A program made the position numbers and the translations under genes. From assembly GCA_937899075.1 (NCBI GenBank), contig CALDJX010000046.1, positions 1-37,907 of the forward strand: 37,907 bases of DNA, written 5' to 3'. The stretch's first letter is position 1; each line of letters opens with the position of its first letter. The notes beneath the pieces are model-generated. The model ran no database searches, was not told where the DNA came from, and saw only the letters and a list, made by a program, of their open reading frames with translations. Shown here in pieces: positions 33,704-37,907 of the stretch. The stretch is from an uncultured Planctomyces sp. (GTDB taxonomy: Bacteria; Planctomycetota; Planctomycetia; Planctomycetales; Planctomycetaceae).

Positions 33704-33957
33704 TCCTGACCGATCCCGAACTCCTCACGCAATCGTCGCGAGTCTTCGCCCGCTGGCGACCCTCGCTCACCATTCAGGAAATCATTGACCGATGCATTAA
33801 TCGCAGCGACATCCTCACGGTAGGCCTCATCACCAGGATTCTGAATCATCCAGAGATCAAAGTGCTCCGCCAGAGGCAAATCAGCGGATTCTCCGTTATC
33901 AAGTCTCTGCTGAACGAACTGGCTGAAGCTCTTCAACTCTTCTTCGGTGGTGGCCAT
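33700..33957 (-). CDS. Cognate antitoxin of the RelE/ParE toxin
   Basis: 85 residues. ATG 33957 has GGAG ten bases upstream. FSQFVQQRLDNGESADLPLA and EHFDLWMIQNPGDEAY resemble short antitoxin-like proteins found before ParE/RelE-type toxins in planctomycetes and cyanobacteria. The protein is acidic and predicted mostly helical. No clear DNA-binding fold (ribbon-helix-helix) is visible, so self-regulation is not shown. The call rests largely on position: directly upstream of the toxin and overlapping it by ATGA. Confidence 0.72.
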   Translation of the reverse strand: MATTEEELKSFSQFVQQRLDNGESADLPLAEHFDLWMIQNPGDEAYREDVAAINASVNDFLNGERGSPAGEDSRRLREEFGIGQE

Positions 33958-34065
33958 GTCGGCGTTTCTCCGGGTTGACTGAATTCAGTACAAGGATACC
34001 ACGGTCAGAAATCACCAGTCAAAATACAAAGCAGCAACACGGTCCGAAGTTGAATTCCTTGTCAA

Positions 34066-35718
34066 TCAGTCTTCCGTCGGTGGCAGAGGAACTTCAGAGG
34101 CATTCTCTGATCCGGGGCCGCCGTCGGAGCCTTTGTAAGCGTTGTCTTCCGGCTGTCGGTAGGCGACTTCCGGGGTTTCTTCAGAATCGCTTTCGTCGGT
34201 CGATGCAGGCTCGTCCGACGGATCAGATTCCGGTTTCGCTTCAATGACCGATTTCGAAGTTGCCTTCTCTGATGCGATCGGCTTGGCGGCTTCGTCGTCG
34301 AACTTCGATGGAGCTTCCGCACTCGGCTCATCGGTTGGCGGCTCGTCTTTAGGCGAATCGACCTCAACGTTGCTGAGAGGTCGGACGGTTTCCGGCGATT
34401 CGCGTTTGGCGAGCGGCGGGACTTCCTTCAGGAATGGCACTTCGTCGATTGGTTTTGCATCGCCCGCAGCGATCCGAGCGGGTTTGGCGGGGTCGGCTTT
34501 CGCCATCTCAGGTTTGGCGTCCGCAGGTGGTGTGGCAGAATCAGTGGCTTCGCCCGTCGCAGTTCTTTCAGGGGCAACGACCGCCATCTTTGGCAGCGTT
34601 GCTTCGATGCCGGCTCGCTGGCGGTAGAGCACCAAAGCGTGCAGAGCGTGGTAAAGAGGTCCGCAGTCAGCGGCTTCCTTGCGGTTTTCGACGAGGTCGT
34701 TGGCGACGGCGAAGACCGCTTTCTGCATCCACTCCTGCTGAAGCTGATCGTCGGCGGCGGCGACCATCAGAAATTCCAGGATGTGTCCCGAAGTCGCGAT
34801 GCGTTTGCCGAAGTCTGAACTTTCGCCGGGGCCTTTGAAGTATTCGGTCGAGAACGTTCCGTCCTCATTCTGCAGAGACTTCGATTTGGCAATGAAGCGT
34901 TTGATCTTCTGGTCAGCTTCCAGCCAGATGCCTCGCAGCGGTTTGCCGGTTGCCAGGTACGAGTTCCGAGCCAGCGACAGCGCGAACAATCCATGAGTCC
35001 CGCCGCAAGCCGCGTCGGTCGGATTGGCGTAGGTCTGAATCTGAACGAGCCGTTCGATACTCCACGGCTCGCCAGTGGCGCTGAACCATTCGGTGTCGAC
35101 AGGCAGGTATCTGGAAAGAGCCCACAGCGTCCACGTGATTTCTTCACGGTCGTTCACGTCGGCTTTGGCGTTGTCGATCATGTCCTGAATCGTGACCTGA
35201 CCGCCAACCGTCGTTTTGAATGCAAAGTCGACCGTCAATTCTGACATCGTAGCGATCGCCAGGAACTGATTCGGGTGACCTTCGAAAGCGTACGGCTCGG
35301 TGAATGTGTGGAAGCGTCCGCCGTGCGGCGTGTGCTCGATGATCGGCTGACCTTTGTAGGAACGTCGCTCGGTCAGCCAGTTCAGAGCCGAGACTTTCTC
35401 GCCATCGACTTTGATTTTGTATTCGTCGCGCAGAGCCAGCAGTCCGTGCATGATCTGCCACGGCGTGTGCACATCGGCCGTCAGGTAGCGACGCGACGTG
35501 ATCGACACCGCGTCATTGATCAGCTGCGGCAGGTCCTCGCGCTGAATCTCCTGAAGACTCGCAGCGGTCTGCTGGATGACTTCCGGCTGCGAACTCGGAA
35601 ACAGCGATCCTGGTGTAATGGTCGGTTCGGCTGACTGGGCAGAAGTCGCTCCAAAAGAAGCAACGACGGCACTCAGACACAGGGAGGCAATCCGTGGCCG
35701 GCGAATCCTCAAAAACAT
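34066..35718 (-). CDS. Secreted protein of unknown function with acidic Pro/Ala-rich tail
   Basis: 550 residues from ATG 35718 (GGAG eleven bases upstream). The longer frame to 35862 has an Arg-rich, unlikely N-terminus. Residues 1-30 form a signal peptide (RIASLCLSAVVASFGATSAQ). Residues about 45-385 are helical, with pieces such as DVHTPWQIMHGLLALRDEY, REEITWTLWALSRYLP, CGGTHGLFALSLARNSYLAT and EDGTFSTEYFKGPG. The pattern of repeated helices with G-x-x-F-S-x-x-Y/F resembles alpha/alpha-toroid proteins of the prenyltransferase/terpene-cyclase type, but catalytic residues were not found. The last ~165 residues are low-complexity, rich in Pro, Ala, Glu, Asp and Ser. Function unknown. Confidence 0.72.
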   Translation of the reverse strand: MFLRIRRPRIASLCLSAVVASFGATSAQSAEPTITPGSLFPSSQPEVIQQTAASLQEIQREDLPQLINDAVSITSRRYLTADVHTPWQIMHGLLALRDEYKIKVDGEKVSALNWLTERRSYKGQPIIEHTPHGGRFHTFTEPYAFEGHPNQFLAIATMSELTVDFAFKTTVGGQVTIQDMIDNAKADVNDREEITWTLWALSRYLPVDTEWFSATGEPWSIERLVQIQTYANPTDAACGGTHGLFALSLARNSYLATGKPLRGIWLEADQKIKRFIAKSKSLQNEDGTFSTEYFKGPGESSDFGKRIATSGHILEFLMVAAADDQLQQEWMQKAVFAVANDLVENRKEAADCGPLYHALHALVLYRQRAGIEATLPKMAVVAPERTATGEATDSATPPADAKPEMAKADPAKPARIAAGDAKPIDEVPFLKEVPPLAKRESPETVRPLSNVEVDSPKDEPPTDEPSAEAPSKFDDEAAKPIASEKATSKSVIEAKPESDPSDEPASTDESDSEETPEVAYRQPEDNAYKGSDGGPGSENASEVPLPPTED

Positions 35719-36157
35719 AGTGCCCAGTCTCCTGTTGGCAGTCTTGGTGGGTGATTCCGCAATGGAATCGCGGCCAGAGGGTGCATCGTCCAGATCCGGC
35801 TGACCGCTGTGGGATAAATTGAGCGACTCCGTGATAGACCTGCGCCGCCGCATTCTACGCATGACGCATGCTTTCTCTATTCGGAAGAGTCAGCCGCAAT
35901 GCTCCATGTCAATCTGTCAGTACGCGTTGCACGCCGAAGGGCATCCTCACCGACGACCCAACAACCGCAGCATGCCGCACAACCGGTACGGACACTCGAC
36001 ATTGAACGACGAAACCGCAGCTTGACTTCAGTAATTGTCCGACCAGCGTCCGCTCGATCGTCGGATTCGAACGTGCACTGGAGGTCATGATGGTTTCGAC
36101 TCGCGCAGCACTCAACGAACTCGGCAAGCCATGCGCGGTGAATGACAAGAAGTTCAA

Positions 36158-36223
36158 CCGCAGATCGGCGCAGATAAACTCAGATGGCAGACTTGATCTG
36201 CGTTTATCTGCGCCGATCTGCGG
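36158..36223. repeat. Perfect inverted repeat, 22-nt arms
   Basis: 36158-36179 and 36202-36223 are exact reverse complements with a 22-nt spacer. The arm reads CCGCAGATCGGCGCAGATAA plus two bases and includes the direct pair CGCAGAT..CGCAGAT. Confidence 0.75.
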
Positions 36224-36361
36224 CTCTATTCCTCGCACCTGGCTACAGGAAGAACTGCTCTCCCGACTTGATTCAGAGGCTGATCCTAAGGGGTTACTTT
36301 CGAACAGTTTGCGACTCTGGCAAGGGTTTCGAGCCGCCGCTATCATCGCCGCCGCTTTCGC

Positions 36362-36379
36362 CCGGTCGGTCTCGACCGG
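36362..36379. repeat. Hairpin CCGGTCG...CGACCGG
   Basis: 7-bp perfect stem with a 4-nt loop, about 115 bp before sucC and directly before the next inverted repeat. Confidence 0.5.
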
Positions 36380-36390
36380 CGTTTTACTCT

Positions 36391-36449
36391 GAGCCGACGG
36401 CGCTAGCCGCGGGCTTCACACTGACGCCCGACGCTAGCGCGTTCGGCTC
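36391..36449. repeat. Imperfect inverted repeat GAGCCGA..GCTAGC
   Basis: GAGCCGACGGCGCTAGCCGC at the left faces GACGCTAGCGCGTTCGGCTC at the right, inverted with a few mismatches. Words like GCTAG inside such arms recur in planctomycete intergenic DNA. It ends 45 bp before the sucC ATG. Confidence 0.55.
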
Positions 36450-36494
36450 ACCACAAACCTGTGGCAGCAACTTTATTCGAGCGGACAGATCGCG

Positions 36495-37682
<1,188 letters not shown>

Positions 37683-37712
37683 GAAACAATGGTCATTCTT
37701 GCGAAGTCTGAC

Positions 37713-37744
37713 GCAAAGTCGCAAAGTCGCTAAGACACGCAAAG
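37713..37744 (+). repeat. Short tandem repeat of GCAAAGTC
   Basis: GCAAAGTC twice at 37713-37728, then GCTAAGAC and ACGCAAAG. Confidence 0.5.
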
Positions 37745-37808
37745 AGTCAAGAAGCTAAAGAATGACGAAGAGGACGTGAGACTACGCCGAAGGCGTTATA
37801 CCCAACAG

Positions 37809-37842
37809 CCTGGGGTCAGCCGCGAAGCGGTGCCACCCCAGG
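37809..37842. repeat. Nested inverted repeat CCTGGGG...CCCCAGG
   Basis: Outer arms 37809-37815 and 37836-37842 are perfect; an inner hairpin CCGC-GAA-GCGG lies at 37820-37830. Confidence 0.6.
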
Positions 37843-37861
37843 ACAACGAGCCGGGACCATC

Positions 37862-37878
37862 CAACCCTGAAAGGGTTG
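37862..37878. repeat. Palindrome CAACCCT-GAA-AGGGTTG
   Basis: 7-bp perfect stem with a 3-nt loop, close behind the nested inverted repeat. Confidence 0.5.
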
Positions 37879-37907
37879 TACAAATCGCGGCTGAATGAAA
37901 TTCGAAA

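Larger units (their letters stand above)
35719..36494. other. Intergenic region before sucC with several palindromes
   Basis: 776 bp without a convincing gene. It holds the inverted repeats at 36158-36223, 36362-36379 and 36391-36449. Short open frames on both strands run through the palindromes and look accidental. Promoters for the divergent secreted-protein gene and sucC must lie here. Confidence 0.5.
37683..37907. other. Repeat-rich DNA downstream of sucC
   Basis: No gene is visible. In order: tandem GCAAAGTC words (37713-37728, then degenerate copies to 37744), the inverted repeat 37809-37842, and the small palindrome 37862-37878. The window ends before a following gene. Confidence 0.55.

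Noticed and set aside
36055-36085. GGATTCGAACG, resembling a tRNA T-loop in reverse
   Set aside because: The flanking bases do not pair as a T-stem, and no acceptor or anticodon arm could be built.
35909-36346. Minus-strand frame containing ARSNPTIERTLVGQ
   Set aside because: That peptide is a pattern I associate with spurious frames in repeated intergenic DNA; it also crosses the palindrome.
36087-36392. Plus-strand frame of 101 codons preceded by GGAGG
   Set aside because: It runs straight through the perfect palindrome 36158-36223 and most of the hairpin region, so it is probably not coding.

Overview
The window looks like a chromosomal segment of a planctomycete (phylum Planctomycetota). 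The evidence is the gene content: a DUF1559 protein with a prepilin-type N-terminus and a C-terminal H-x-DG-type motif, a 1,581-residue secreted PQQ-type beta-propeller protein, WD40 proteins (one fused to a Gfo/Idh/MocA oxidoreductase), an FHA-plus-membrane-anchor protein, a Planctomycetes-like porin remnant, and many short palindromic repeats between genes. Base composition is moderately GC-rich. No rRNA, tRNA or CRISPR array was found. The species cannot be named from sequence alone.

Layout. 1-761: an ISKra4-family transposase cut off by what looks like the terminal repeats of a second insertion sequence at the window edge. 904-16785: eight genes on the minus strand: alpha/beta hydrolase, giant secreted propeller protein, an M24-fold protein that seems to have lost its metal ligands, WD40-oxidoreductase fusion, SGNH hydrolase-like protein with overlapping metallophosphoesterase, dusB, and arginine decarboxylase speA. 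16908-17162: the 3' scrap of a porin gene. 17345-19334 (plus): a deoxyhypusine-synthase-like gene overlapping a ureohydrolase gene. 19549-23986: a solitary MacB/FtsX-type permease, yidD, the FHA protein and a membrane-anchored WD40 protein. 24277-25587: xylose isomerase. 25588-26930: a repeat-rich island with a 120-residue unknown gene and a REP-associated tyrosine transposase (RAYT). 26939-30690: a DUF4198-like secreted protein, an MFS transporter and the DUF1559 protein. 31176-33356: prolyl oligopeptidase. 33383-33957: a ParE/RelE-type toxin-antitoxin pair. 34066-35718: a secreted protein of unknown function. 36495-37682: sucC, followed by repeats up to the window end.

Two systems stand out. 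First, speA (arginine to agmatine), the deoxyhypusine-synthase-like gene and the agmatinase-like gene together could make up a route from arginine through agmatine to a longer polyamine such as homospermidine. Bacteria have no eIF5A, so the classical deoxyhypusine role does not apply. Second, the RAYT gene sits among palindromes that begin with GTAG directly before a hairpin, the layout of REP elements that RAYT proteins recognise in enterobacteria. Inverted near-identical copies bracket a small unknown gene, and one hairpin lies directly before the RAYT start codon.

For several genes the longest open frame begins at a rare start codon without a ribosome binding site. In those cases a shorter start was chosen and the reason is given in the entry. 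All function calls rest on motif recognition by eye; no database search was run.
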